Positions 24,012 to 34,116 of a stretch of 64,000 bases of DNA are shown here, piece after piece. The position numbers and the translations under genes were made by a program. The DNA lies in assembly GCF_040183065.1 (NCBI RefSeq), contig NW_027185502.1, positions 757,501 to 821,500 of the forward strand. The letters run 5' to 3'. Numbering within the stretch: position 1 is the stretch's first letter; each line of letters begins with the position of its first letter. The notes under the pieces were generated by a model, which saw only the letters and a list, made by a program, of their open reading frames with translations, did not search any database and was not told the origin of the DNA. This DNA comes from Periplaneta americana. Its lineage: Eukaryota; Arthropoda; Insecta; Blattodea; Blattidae.

Positions 24012-25208
24012 TTATTTAGCTATTTATTAATTTATTTATGAATTTGTTTGTTTACTTATTTATTAAGTTATTACTTTATTAATCTATTTATTTATTTAGT
24101 AATTTATAAATTTATTAATGAATATATTTATTTATTTTATTTATTTACTTTATATTTTTTTAGTTATTAATTTACTTATTAATTAATTTATTAATTTATT
24201 AAATTATTTATTTATTTAATTATCCATTTCGAAATTTTTTAATTAATAATTTCATTTATTAATTTACTTTTTTATTAATTTATTTATTTACTAATATCTA
24301 TATATTTATATTAATTAATTTTTTATTTATTTATTTATTATTTGATAAATTTTTTAATTTATTAATTCATTTATTAAATTATTAATTTATTAATATACAT
24401 ACTGATTAATTAATTCATTCATTAATTTATTTATTTATATAAATTTAATAATTTATTAATTTATGTATTATTAAATTAATTAATTTATATATTAATCTAT
24501 TTATTAATTTGTTTGTTTGGTTTTTTGTGTGTTTATTTATTTTTTATTTATGTACTTCATTTTTTATTTATTTATTTTCTTGCTTATTTATTTATTTATT
24601 TACTTCTTAATGTATTAATTAATCAATTTATTAATAGACTTATTTACTTATTTATCTATTTACTAATGTATTAATGCATTTATTAATTTATTACTTTATT
24701 AATTAATTAAATTATTTATTTATTTATTTATTTATTCACTTATTTATATATTTATATATATTTACATATGTATTTATTTATTTATTTATTTATTTTCATT
24801 TATTTATTTACTTTTTTATTTATTTATTTATTTACTTACATATTTATTCATTTATTATCTTTTTATTAATTAATTAATTAATTAATTTTTTATTTATTTA
24901 TATTTTATAATTTATTTATTTACTTCCTTATGTATTTATTTACTAACTTATTTATTTATTTATCTATTTACTAATTTATATATTTATATATTTATTTATA
25001 TTTATATTTATTTATTAAATTATGTCTTTATTTATTTACTTATTTTTATTTATTGCTTTATTTACTTATTTATTTACATATTGATTTACCTATATATTTA
25101 TATATTTTATTAATTAATTACTTGTTTAATTAATTTTTTATTTATTTACTTACTTATTGAGTCATTTATTAATTTATTTATGTATTGATTTATGAAATAA
25201 TTAATGTA

Positions 25209-25239
<31 letters not shown>

Positions 25240-25790
25240 TTGTTTACTTAATTATTTACTTATTTATTTATTTAATACTTTATTAACCTATTTATTTATT
25301 TAGTAATTTATGAATTTATTAATGAATATATTTATTTATTTATTTTATTTATTTATTCACTTATTTATTTATTTACTTTATATATTTTTAGTTATTAATT
25401 TACTTATTAATGTATTTATTAATTTATTAAATTATTTATTTATTTATTTATCCATGTAGATATTTTTCAATTAACTATTTCATTTATTAATTTCCTTTTT
25501 TATTAATTTATTTACTTGCTAATATCTATATATTTATATTAATTAATTAACTAATTAATGAATTTATCTATTAATTTATTTATTTATTACTTGATTAATT
25601 TTGTTTAATTTTTTAACCCATTTATTAAATTATTAATTTACATATTGATTAATTAATTAATTAATTCATTTATTTATTTTTATTTATTTATTAATTTATG
25701 TATTATTAAATTAATTAATTTATATATTAATCTGTTTATTAATTTGTTTGTTTGGTTTTTTGTGTGTTTGTTTGTTCGCTTCTTTATTTA
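20336..25790. repeat. T-rich TTTA-type array, segment 3, with kb-scale units
   Basis: Same texture as segment 2. At 23200-25790 there is a tandem duplication of about 1.2-1.37 kb: TGTATTGATTTATGAA at 23831 and 25181, GTTTGTTTGGTTTTTTGTGT at 24511 and 25746, and TATTAATGCATTTATTAATT near 23300 and 24668. (TA)n runs lie at about 23872-23892, 23982-24006 and 25222-25240. Confidence 0.85.
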
Positions 25791-26083
25791 TTTATTTACC
25801 ATGGTGATGTGATGCGATGTGATGTGATATTTATTTGTCAACCAACTGTACAATTCATAGTTATGGTGGATTATTTCATTTCTAACTTTCGATCGACACT
25901 TCAGACTAATTCATCATGTAAAATCATCACTGACATTTCATGTTATTCTTAAGCTTCTAACACTTTTTGCGACGTCGAAAGAAGTGTCTTGCAATGTAAG
26001 TTTGTTTAAGTGACCAGTTGACTTCAATTTTGGCTAATTTCGTATGTACAGCATTGTTCATTTCAACGCTAGTGTGGCATAGC
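25791..26083. other. Junction to unique DNA, no gene seen
   Basis: Short GATGTGAT-type repeats at 25800-25830, then non-repetitive sequence with one 66-codon open frame (25752-25952) that starts in the array and has no recognisable domain. Confidence 0.5.
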
Positions 26084-26085
26084 TA

Positions 26086-26412
26086 CCAGGTGATCCATCT
26101 GCGCCGTCTTTTGTTGAGCTACACTTCCCTTCGGGTATTAAACGCTAAATAGTTGCCTAGATCGGAGGCTTAGAGAACGGATCCCAAAACAAATGCAAGT
26201 GTTTGACTGGAGTGTCCACTATTTCAAACATCAAGCACAACTACAGTAATAACAGGCTTATGAAACCGCTTCATTTAGTTCGTTCCTGTTTTGTTACTAA
26301 TGAATGATAACTGCAGTATTCCTGGTACACAGACATTGTTTTACTCTTTGGTGAAACACTGCAAAATGCAGCTGTAGCTCGTAGGCTTTGCTGGCAGTGA
26401 TTTGAAAGTGAT

Positions 26413-26481
<69 letters not shown>

Positions 26482-26654
26482 TACAAGCTATAAATCCCTT
26501 TCAGTATATTTAGCCATGGATAGAAACCAGCGACAATCGCCATCACATTGATTTCATGAAGACATTGCTCCTGTAATGCAAAACTCGTTTCGTGCTCTTC
26601 TGTTTGATGGGTTTTCAATAATAGTTTTTAAAACGGCGCAGATGGGCCACCTGG
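26086..26654. mobile_element. MITE with TA target duplication and an internal (TAA)n
   Basis: Inverted ends CCAGGTGATCCATCTGCGCC (26086) and the complement of CCAGGTGGCCCATCTGCGCC (ending 26654), flanked by TA at 26084-26085 and 26655-26656. It is 569 bp with no ORF. A perfect (TAA)n tract is inside, at 26414-26481. TA duplication points to a Tc1/mariner-type transposase; the family is inferred. Confidence 0.75.
26414..26481. repeat. (TAA)n microsatellite
   Basis: About 22 uninterrupted AAT/TAA trinucleotides within the MITE. Confidence 0.95.
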
Positions 26655-26656
26655 TA

Positions 26657-27799
26657 TAATACTCTCGGAATATCTTGACAGATAGAGATCGTTAGATTAG
26701 AAGCAGTTGGTACCTATTACGCATGCGTTACATTTACATCTATATTAGCTACATTTCTATTTCTATTGTTGTAATTATATTTCTGTATTCTGTATATATA
26801 TTCAATTTTAATACATCAGTTGTAGTATGTACTATTTAATTTTACCATATGTACTTGATAATAAGATGTTATTAAATTAAAATTAAATCGTCGAATTCGG
26901 TATAGTCTGTAGTTTCTTTGGATGCGACTGTATTACCGATAAAGAACATAATCTAATGCTTTCATTTTCACATGGATAATCCATAGTAAAATGCACAGCT
27001 AACTTCAAATAATGGTCTACAATTTGGTTCTCTAAATTATTTCACCGAATAGTAGAACATCTGTCACTACAATTTTATAACATAAAAATTTGTTTCTGTA
27101 AATTTTGAGCAATGACTTGAAGAAATATCATTACATATTACACAAATTTATTAATCTCGTATTCGAGAGCATTTATTTTACTGAAGAAATATTATATGGA
27201 TGTAATAACGGAAATTAAAGTAGGAAACAGAATTAAAATTGCACCCTACAAAGACATACAATTCACAATATATACAACGTTGAAAATAGTTGATAATTTC
27301 TTCGCTTACACCATCGCAAAGAAAACCTTAAACTGTGATATTGCAACACCATGATGAAGGATAAAATCGTAATTTTTAAAATAACAATAAATTTTATTAT
27401 ACCGTCTACAATATTCAATAACCTTTTACATTACAACAATGTAAAAATTTTAGATACAAAATATACATCAGAATATTAATTTTCGAAAATTTGCATCATT
27501 CCAGTTATTTAAGAAAGAACATCTATCACTGAATAATCGTTCGAATTTTTATGTTTGCAATTGAAAATTGCGATTCTTGTGCTGAAACAAAAAATTCACA
27601 ATACTTTATTAAACGTGTAACAAAACCGAAGTTGGACTACACTGCAATGATGTGCAACTAAAATGTGACTTAACAGAGAGGGCAAGTGAACTCTGGATGG
27701 AAGTTAGTAATAAAACAAGAAGAGACGCAGTCGCAGTATTAATATTCTCAAATATGAGAACAGCATGGAAAAACATCTTCATCGCCTCAATATAACAGA
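26657..27799. other. Unique AT-rich DNA, no gene seen
   Basis: No long open frame and no recognisable repeat. Confidence 0.45.
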
Positions 27800-28190
27800 C
27801 TGAAAATAACTCCTGATATTATTATGATGAGGGCCATCTTGTACAGTACGAAGACCTGGATCAGTAATAAGAACAACAGTGGTGTGAAAAAGGACAATAA
27901 AGTGTATTAAGACAATGTCCGAGAACATTAAATAACGTAAAGCTTACTTTAAATGAAAGAAAATATCATGTTTGAAATGTAACAAAAATAAATAGTAAAA
28001 ATGTACACCTCTAAGGCAGACGGAAGAAATCTATAAAATTATATATTATATAAATGTAATAACTTCAGCATATGAAGGGAAGAATATATTTTGGGAAGTC
28101 TTCCCAATTCAAATGGTTAAGACACATACCGAGGAAAGAATTTGCTGAAAAATTCGCAGAAAATGTGGAGGTGCTTCAACGTCTCGTCAG
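27800..28190 (+). pseudogene. Very degraded LINE reverse-transcriptase C-terminus
   Basis: Short plus-strand peptide matches to the thumb/C-terminal part of LINE ORF2 proteins: YNRLKITPDI, then MRAILYSTKTW (27830-27862, the counterpart of xxxLLYGxETW), and near 28105-28165 QFKWLRHIPRKEFAEK (counterpart of the KWLGHVxR block). They are separated by many frameshifts and lie in order on the same strand. The call rests on short motifs only. Confidence 0.35.
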
Positions 28191-28223
28191 GTGTGGTGAA
28201 AAATTCACCATTTCGAAATAATA

Positions 28224-28420
28224 CTTTACTTTACGTTTAACGGCGTCCTACTTTCAGCAATTGCCTTCGATGGGAAAGGTATAGATCCTAGTCCAGTAGG
28301 CGGATCGTTGGCAAAGGAATTTGAGAGTCTTCCTGCTGGCAACCGTTGATCCTCTCCTGCCCGGATACACACTTGACATCCTATGGGAATAAATCGTTAT
28401 TGAAATGGGAAAAAAATTGC
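28224..28420 (-). mobile_element. SINE-like repeat, minus strand
   Basis: On the minus strand it reads GGATCAACGGTTGCCAGCAG, then AACGATCCGCC and a tail GGACGCCGTTAAACGTAAAG, like the CG(C/T)CGTTAAA tails of the other SINEs in the window. No good A or B box was found, so it is probably a 5'-truncated copy or a SINE tail. Confidence 0.45.
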
Positions 28421-29035
28421 TAGAAATATTGACATTGGATATTTCCATATTTCTTCACAATTTCCAATTCAGATGTTATTTATGTAGAGTATTTCAAGAC
28501 TAGAAAGAGAGAAACTTCAATACGTATAAAAAAATTGAGAATAAATGGAAGGAAGAGAGAAAGCCATAAAATAAAGAAACAAAAAATATAAGTTACTAAA
28601 TTCTTGTCACAAAATATTATTCATCATACCGAAAGTTATCCTACACTTTAGCTAAAAGGGAAAAAAATGACAGACGAAAAGAATGACATCGAGCATTTTT
28701 TCATATTTCTCGTTGCACTGATATGCATTAATTGATTATATTGTACTGGAATATCATAATAATGTGACTTTTATAAATTGAGGCAAGAAAGATATTAAAT
28801 GGAAATCTAAATAATGTTTCAAGTCGAAGAGTATAAACATAATTGAAAGAACAAAGAATGAATAATGAAATGGACTTGCCCACAAGGTAGGGAGGTTGGG
28901 ATGGGCAGGGCGGAACTCGACATGCAGCCACCTCCACGTGGTGAGTTCTGGGTTGTTTCAGTTCAAGAATGAAACAAGCAAAGAGCTGCATCTCTTCTTT
29001 CGCCATTTCTTTCTTTTTATTTAGTAACAAATCGA
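28421..29035. other. Unique DNA, no gene seen
   Basis: A 100-codon minus-strand open frame at 28728-29030 has no recognisable domain. Confidence 0.45.
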
Positions 29036-29395
29036 TTTAACACAGAGAACATAGGTCTAGGATTATCTGACCATAATGCAGTCCTGCTACATATAACTAT
29101 ACCAAAACAAACAAAAATAATCTAAATGAAAACATTTGCATATGGGAAGGATTTTATAATGCTGAAAATATTGAACAATTTAACTTCTTATTATCTAAGG
29201 ATAATTGGAATGAAGTATTAAACGAAAGTGACATTGAGAAAAAGGCAGATACATTTATAAACATTGTTACATATATTTTTGACCGGGCTTTTCCATTGAA
29301 AGGAATTAACAAATCAACTATTACTAAATGGGCAAGGGGTGCTCATAAAAACACCTCACTGAAAAAAAGAAATAGTTTTATATTTGAATGCCAGT
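29036..29395 (+). pseudogene. LINE endonuclease C-terminal fragment
   Basis: Plus-strand reading gives NTENIGLGLSDHNAVLLHI, with the SDH-x-A motif of AP-type LINE endonucleases (His in the active site). After a stop and frame change it continues ENICIWEGFYNAENIEQFNF, then FLLSKDNWNEVL, IEKKADTFIN and FDRAFPLKGI, the linker typical of jockey/CR1-like ORF2. The fragment stops before any RT motif; another LINE 5' end begins right after it. Confidence 0.65.
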
Positions 29396-30020
29396 TCACA
29401 AAGTGCAGTCGTAGAGAGCAGTCGAGTGGTAAACAGTGTCTATAAGTAGGTTAGCGTGTGTGAAGAAGTTATGGGTGACGACCTAGTTTCCTACAGAGCG
29501 CGGATGGGAGGCTATAGGCTAATGCAGGGCATTACCACAGGCATACAAAATGTGAAAACGCTGTAGTGATAGATAGATACAATATATTTCTGACCGCGGC
29601 TGTTTTATCAATCCCATTAATTATTGGAAATGTGGAGTTAAACCCTGGACCAGGCTCTAGGGAAGGAAGAGACAACAGTGATGAAGTGTTTCAAAGAGGA
29701 TGGATAAACTACATGAAAGAAACGAGAGAAGACAGACAGAAAGCAAGTGTTCTACTAAAAAAAAGTTTCAAATGACTTAGATACACTAGTTAATAGGTAT
29801 AATGAAGTGGAAAATAAGTTAAAAGAGGTTATTCAAGAGCAGGTTGTGTTAAAAGCAATAGTGAAAAGATGGGAAATTGAAAGCAGAAGAAATAAAATTG
29901 TTTTCTATGGTGTGGAAGAGGAAAATTATGAAAAAGGAAGTGACACTTGTTTCGTTGTGTTAGACTTATTAACTAAAAATTTGAGACTTAACTTAATTTT
30001 AAAGGCATATTGGTTCAGTT
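29388..30020 (+). mobile_element. 5' part of a non-LTR retrotransposon with a 2A-like leader
   Basis: Appears to start near GTGCAGTCGTAGAGAGCAGT (29403), followed by a short leader and ORF1. It is cut off around 29995-30015, where unrelated sequence starts. It is the complement of the usual 5' truncation: here the 5' end survives and the 3' end is missing, which implies a later rearrangement or insertion. Confidence 0.6.
29471..30010 (+). pseudogene. LINE ORF1 with N-terminal 2A-like peptide and coiled coil
   Basis: ATG at 29471 (MGDDLVSYRARMGGYRL) runs to a TAG at 29564. One base out of frame, the reading continues as a hydrophobic segment (NIFLTAAVLSIPLIIG) directly followed by GNVELNPGP (29620-29652), then a polar region. 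The 2A consensus is D(V/I)E-x-NPGP; here Asp is replaced by Asn. In known 2A peptides the ribosome skips the bond between Gly and the final Pro, releasing the upstream peptide. An A8 run at 29757-29764 carries one A too many; correcting for it the frame continues SNDLDTLVNRYNEVENKLKE, a coiled-coil-like segment, and RRNKIVFYGVEEE, typical of LINE ORF1. Truncated at about 30000. Confidence 0.7.
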
Positions 30021-30240
30021 AAGTTCAATGTTAATTGATAAATGAGTTCTATTCAGTCAATACTTAACATAAAAACACAATAAAACATGTTATAACAAAC
30101 TTAAACAGATTTAAAAAAAAACGTTTTCGCCAATTTTGATTGGCATCTTCAGGTCGTGTAGGTCGAATAGAACATGTTATAATAAGTGAACACTTGGCAT
30201 ATAAAGTTAAAAACAGAAGTTAAAGCTATAATATAACTTA
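30016..30240 (-). other. Non-coding repeat with hammerhead-core-like motif
   Basis: On the minus strand 30124-30152 reads ACCTGAAGATGCCAAT, CAAA, ATTGGCGAAAACG: a six-base-pair hairpin (GCCAAT/ATTGGC) between CTGAAGA and GAAA. ACATGTTATAA occurs at both 30086 and 30172, bracketing the motif. A related motif is at 4494-4519. No ORF. Confidence 0.45.
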
Positions 30241-30750
30241 AAAACAGAGAATAGAACTTAGCAAAAAGCCACAATGTATATAGAAGCACTATGTTGAAAG
30301 AGGCGTGTGTGACCCAAGGGAACGGCAAAACTCTTCCGTCATTGCAGGTACAGTTTTCGAGACGGATTTGACGATGCTACAAACAGGTCGGTCGTGTGTC
30401 CGATTATGGAAAGCAATTTACAGGATTTTTTGCCGGTGAACAAAACACATAGGCTACCAGAGCAACGAACGGTGTTTCAAATCCCCACAGAATTTTGTTC
30501 TAACAAGCAGTGTAAGCATTGTGGGCGAGAAGAGTGTTAAAATGCCTTAATCCGGTGTGCTTGGTACATGATTAATTTGTGTTTCAACCACTCCGTGATT
30601 TACCAACCACAATACAAGTGTAACAACGTTATACAATAACTGCAGGGGCGCAGTCAGGGTGCGATGAAGCGCCGCCCCGGTACTTTTCTCTGCAACCTGT
30701 GAGCGCCCTGTTTCTTTATTTTTACTTCTTAAAATAGTAATTGAAAGAAG
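30241..30750. other. Unique DNA, no gene seen
   Basis: A GC-rich block, CAGGGGCGCAGTCAGGGTGC at 30642, has the look of a hAT-type terminus, but no matching end or target duplication was found. Confidence 0.4.
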
Positions 30751-30751
30751 T

Positions 30752-31680
30752 GAAATAGGGAGAGGAGTACGTCAAGGATGCTCTTTATCACCTACTCTGT
30801 TCAACATATACTGGAGGATTTAGTGAAGAACTGTTTTCAGAACTTGGGAGGAGTGATAGTAGGAGGAAGATGAATAAAGTGCGTAAGATTTACTGATGAT
30901 ACAGCATTTTTAGCAGAAGAGGAGCTGATACTAAGGGATATGCTACTGAAGGTAAATGACAGCTGTGAGCAGAATGGAATGAAGATTAATGCAAATAAGA
31001 CGAAGAGCATGGTCATTGGAAGAAAAATAAAGAAGGTAATCTTGCGAATTCTCAATGAGGCAGTAGACCAAGTGGGCAGCTTCAAATACTTGGGGTGTAC
31101 TATAAACAGTAACATGAGCTGCCAGGAAGTGAAAACGAGAACAGCAATGGCAAAGGAAGCTTTTAATAGAAAAAGGACCATCTTCTGCAGACCTCTGGAA
31201 AAAGAACTAAGGAAGAGATTAGTGAAGTGCTTTGTATGAAGTGTGACATTATATGAGGCAGAAGCATGGACATTACGAGGAAGTGAAGAGAACCGACTAG
31301 AAACACTTGAAATTTGGATATGGAGAGAATAGAGCGTATGAAATGGACAGACAGAATAAGAAATAAAGCTGTGTTGGAAAGAGTGAGTGAAGAAAAAATG
31401 ATGCTGAAACTGATCAGGAAGAGAAAAAGGAATTGACTAGGTCACTGGCTGAAAAGAAACTGACTACTGAAGGATGTACTGGAAGGAATGGTGAACGGGA
31501 GAAAATTTCGGGGCAGAAGAAGATATCAGATGATAGACGACATTAAGATATTATGTGGATCATATGCGGAGAGAAGAGGAAGGCAGAAAATAGGAAAGAC
31601 TGAAGGAAGCTGGATTTGGAGTGAAAGACCTGTCTTTGCGCAGAAAACTATGAGAGGCTGAATGAATGAAAATAATGAAT
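30752..31680 (+). pseudogene. LINE reverse transcriptase, C-terminal half (broken)
   Basis: Plus strand: EIGRGVRQGCSLSPTLFNIY (RT block), a one-base deletion, then LEDLVKNCF, CVRFTDDTAF at 30880-30909 (the catalytic (F/Y)ADD is FTDD here), INANKTKSMVIG, GSFKYLGCTI and REV-like motifs, and after further stops WTDRIRNKAV, GHWLKRN, LLKDVLEGMVNG, GRRRYQMIDDIK. The order is that of an RT from palm to C-terminus, of the type common in cockroach and termite genomes; I cannot place the clade firmly (RTE/L2-like). The 3' end near 31680 is followed by GAATGAATGAAAATAATGAA, a short tandem tail. The 5' part is truncated. Confidence 0.8.
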
Positions 31681-32084
31681 TGTCTTACTCGACTTAGTGT
31701 AAGTATGGATTAGTAAATCAATAACAAATAATAATAGTAATAATAATAATAATAATAATAATATTTATTTATTTATTATATTCATAATACACTTTTCGTG
31801 AAGAGGCTTAGTATTAATTTTTTTACGACTACATCTCTCACAATAACAAATTTGCAGCTGGTTTAACTTCAAGCTGTACGAGGGTCGAGACGAACAGAAG
31901 GCGGAGCTAGAGTGGAGTCGCAGTCCTGGAAAGAAGGCTCCTCAACTTCAATCAGCGATATTTTACACAACTTGTTTCCGTAAGTATTTCAGTTGAAATT
32001 TGTAGATAATATTTACAGGTTATCTTTATTTTTTATGTATCTCAGCATCTCCAAAATTTCAGGTAGAGTGTGCTCCCTTGTCAA
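31681..32084. other. Spacer with (TAA)n/(TTTA)n
   Basis: A TAA microsatellite at 31735-31763 merges into four TTTA units. The rest is unique with no gene seen. Confidence 0.6.
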
Positions 32085-32230
32085 TCGCCGCGCCTATGCC
32101 GCCAGCGCACTGGTCTTCCATCCTAGCGACCTGTGTTCGACCCCCGGGAGATCATGATAGAATTTGTGGTGGACAAAGCAGACGTTGCAGAGGGGTTTTC
32201 TCGAGGTACTCCCGTTCCTTCTAAGTAAAA
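32085..32230 (+). mobile_element. tRNA-headed SINE (family B)
   Basis: GCGCACTGGTCTTCCATCCT, then a B box TGTTCGACCCC (32131-32141), then GAATTTGTGGTGGACAAAGC and TTTTCTCGAGGTACTCCCGT. This head-body order is that of a tRNA-derived SINE. The A box is poor. The 3' end fades near 32230 without a clear tail, so it is probably 3' truncated. Confidence 0.6.
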
Positions 32231-32435
32231 ATGATTAATTTAACTACAATGGCTTTATTATGACGACGACAACAACAACAATGGCATTAGATAGAAATAC
32301 ATGAACACGACCTTTTTTAGTTTGTGAATTAGCAAGGGAAAAAGCAAGAGAAGTAATCAATTTAATATAAAGTCAATAATGACAGAGCGAAACAACAGAA
32401 GAAGGCAATCTTTCTGAGTTACTGAATTTAAAACA

Positions 32436-32631
32436 AAAGTATGTTATTTAACGACGTTCGCAACTGCCGAGATTCTATCAGCGTCGTCGGTGTGCCGGAA
32501 TTTTGTCCCGGGGGAGTTCTTTTACATGCAAGTAAATCTACTAACATAAGCCATCGATCTGGGCCGGAATCGAACCCGCAACCTAAAGCACATAAGGCCA
32601 GCGCTATACCAACTGCGCTACCGAGACCGAC
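32436..32631 (-). mobile_element. tRNA-headed SINE (family C), complete with target duplication
   Basis: Minus strand begins GGTCTCGGTAGCGCAGTTGG (A box TAGCGCAGTTGG) and has the B box GGGTTCGATTCC (32567-32578 region), then the body and the tail GACGCTGATAGAATCTCGGC ... CGTCGTTAAATAAC. It is flanked by near-identical direct repeats TTACTGAATTTAAAACAAAA (32419 on) and TTACTGAATTAAATAAAA (32632 on), a target-site duplication of about 18 bp. The anticodon arm does not fold properly, so this is not a working tRNA gene. Confidence 0.85.
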
Positions 32632-32659
32632 TTACTGAATTAAATAAAAGCATTTCACG

Positions 32660-32661
<2 letters not shown>

Positions 32662-32713
<52 letters not shown>
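32662..32713. repeat. (TA)n microsatellite
   Basis: About 26 TA dinucleotides, adjacent to the SINE target duplication. Confidence 0.95.
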
Positions 32714-32717
<4 letters not shown>

Positions 32718-33845
32718 GTAATCCCATGAAACCCCACCATACATTTTTGCAGACTGTATTAAGCTTATCCACATACTGCACATATGTATAATAGTTGGGA
32801 GATTTGTGAAAATTTTAAGAAATATAACTTTAACAATTTCTGGAAAAACGAGATGGAGTCTTCTAGGCTCTCAAAGTTTGTGACTCATTTCTGTAAATAG
32901 TAATTTTAGAATATTTAATTCTTTCAAACATGATATCTCAGCCAAATATGGTGATACCAAGAAGATATTGGTGTCATTTTCAAGCTTGAAATGTCCCCTA
33001 GTGCCTGACAATGAGTAAAATAACATTAATATAATTAATAATTATCTATGGATTTTTACATGATTTATGGAACATAAAATATTATTGTAAATTACATATA
33101 TGGTAATATTTAATTAATGTAAATAAAAATAAAAAATAGCTCTATGTCAGGCACTAAAGAATAGTTTTAGCTATAAAAGAGTGAAAAAATGTCTCTATCT
33201 TAAAAACTGCATGAGCTATCATGTTTCAAGTTGCATGTCAAAAGTATAAACAAAATAATTTTTAAAAACAATTTAGACATAATTTCAAGGGATCTGTTCA
33301 CTTCATTCTTTTTCTGATACCATTCTCAATTGTATAAAAATTTTACAGAGCAAAAGTTTACAAAACAAAAATTTTTGTATGTAAAGGTGTACATATACCT
33401 TATATTAGAGACAAGACGTAGAGAACAAGTGTTGAATTAGTAAAAAGCAGAAACAGAAAATGTGATTTTCAGTCATCCTTCAAGAAAGTAAAGACTGAAT
33501 TGGGGTTGGAAAATAAAATTCGCAATGTAAGAAAATGAAGCTAGATGGACCTGCACATGGAAAGAGAAATCTGTTCTTGTCTATCTTTCTCACGCTCGCT
33601 GCACCACATACAGTGTGTGTGTGCGTGCGTGCGTTGACAATCGGGAAGCGTCTTGTGTGTTCATCTGCTAACATTGCATTTCGTGGAGTCGCCTGTATGT
33701 TTTCTGCGTCAGTTTCGTTGTCTTTAAACTGTGTGTGACTTTACAATATTACTATTGGACAAAACGTTCGTGTTAATATGATAGAAAGCGAGTGGATTTC
33801 TCAAGGGGGCATAAATAAAGTTTGAATTCATTGTACATATATATA
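32714..33845. other. Unique DNA with an internal inverted repeat, no gene seen
   Basis: TAGTGCCTGACA at 32999-33010 faces TGTCAGGCACTA at about 33146-33157, a 12-bp perfect inverted repeat about 135 bp apart. A GTGTGTGTGCGTGCGTGCG tract lies at 33613-33632. Two short antiparallel open frames around 33480-33740 have no recognisable domain. Confidence 0.45.
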
Positions 33846-33847
33846 GT

Positions 33848-33880
33848 CCACACCTGTGGAGTAGCGGTTAGCGCGTGACA
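33848..33880 (+). mobile_element. SINE family A head fragment
   Basis: CCACACCTGTGGAGTAGCGG followed by TTAGCGCGT matches the first 30 bases of the SINE at 48048-48300 (minus strand, CCACACCTGTGGAGTAACGG), then diverges. It is a bare A-box fragment without B box, body or tail. Confidence 0.65.
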
Positions 33881-34108
33881 GTAGTTACGCTGATACCCTA
33901 AAATCACGACCATCTGTCTTCAAGATTGTTTACCAGTGTTATTGTGTAGTGCGTAGTTTTCCTTGACAGTATTCCTTCGTTGGAATCTGTTGTGTGCATG
34001 TAAATAGTTTTTGTGGACTGAGTTTAATTAAAGTTCGGTGTAAACCTGAAGATTAGGAACAGATTACGAAGGGAACGGTGCAACATAACGGTAAGTTACA
34101 TACTGATG
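33881..34108. other. Unique DNA, no gene seen
   Basis: No repeat or open frame of note between the SINE fragment and the hAT target duplication. Confidence 0.4.
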
Positions 34109-34116
34109 ATTTACAG

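Noticed and set aside
32553-32631. Possible tRNA gene on the minus strand
   Set aside because: A and B boxes are good, but the anticodon arm and acceptor do not pair, and the sequence continues into a SINE body with target duplications.
33480-33740. Two antiparallel open frames around a GTGTGTGCGTGCG tract
   Set aside because: No recognisable domain, and the overlap on both strands is typical of chance frames.
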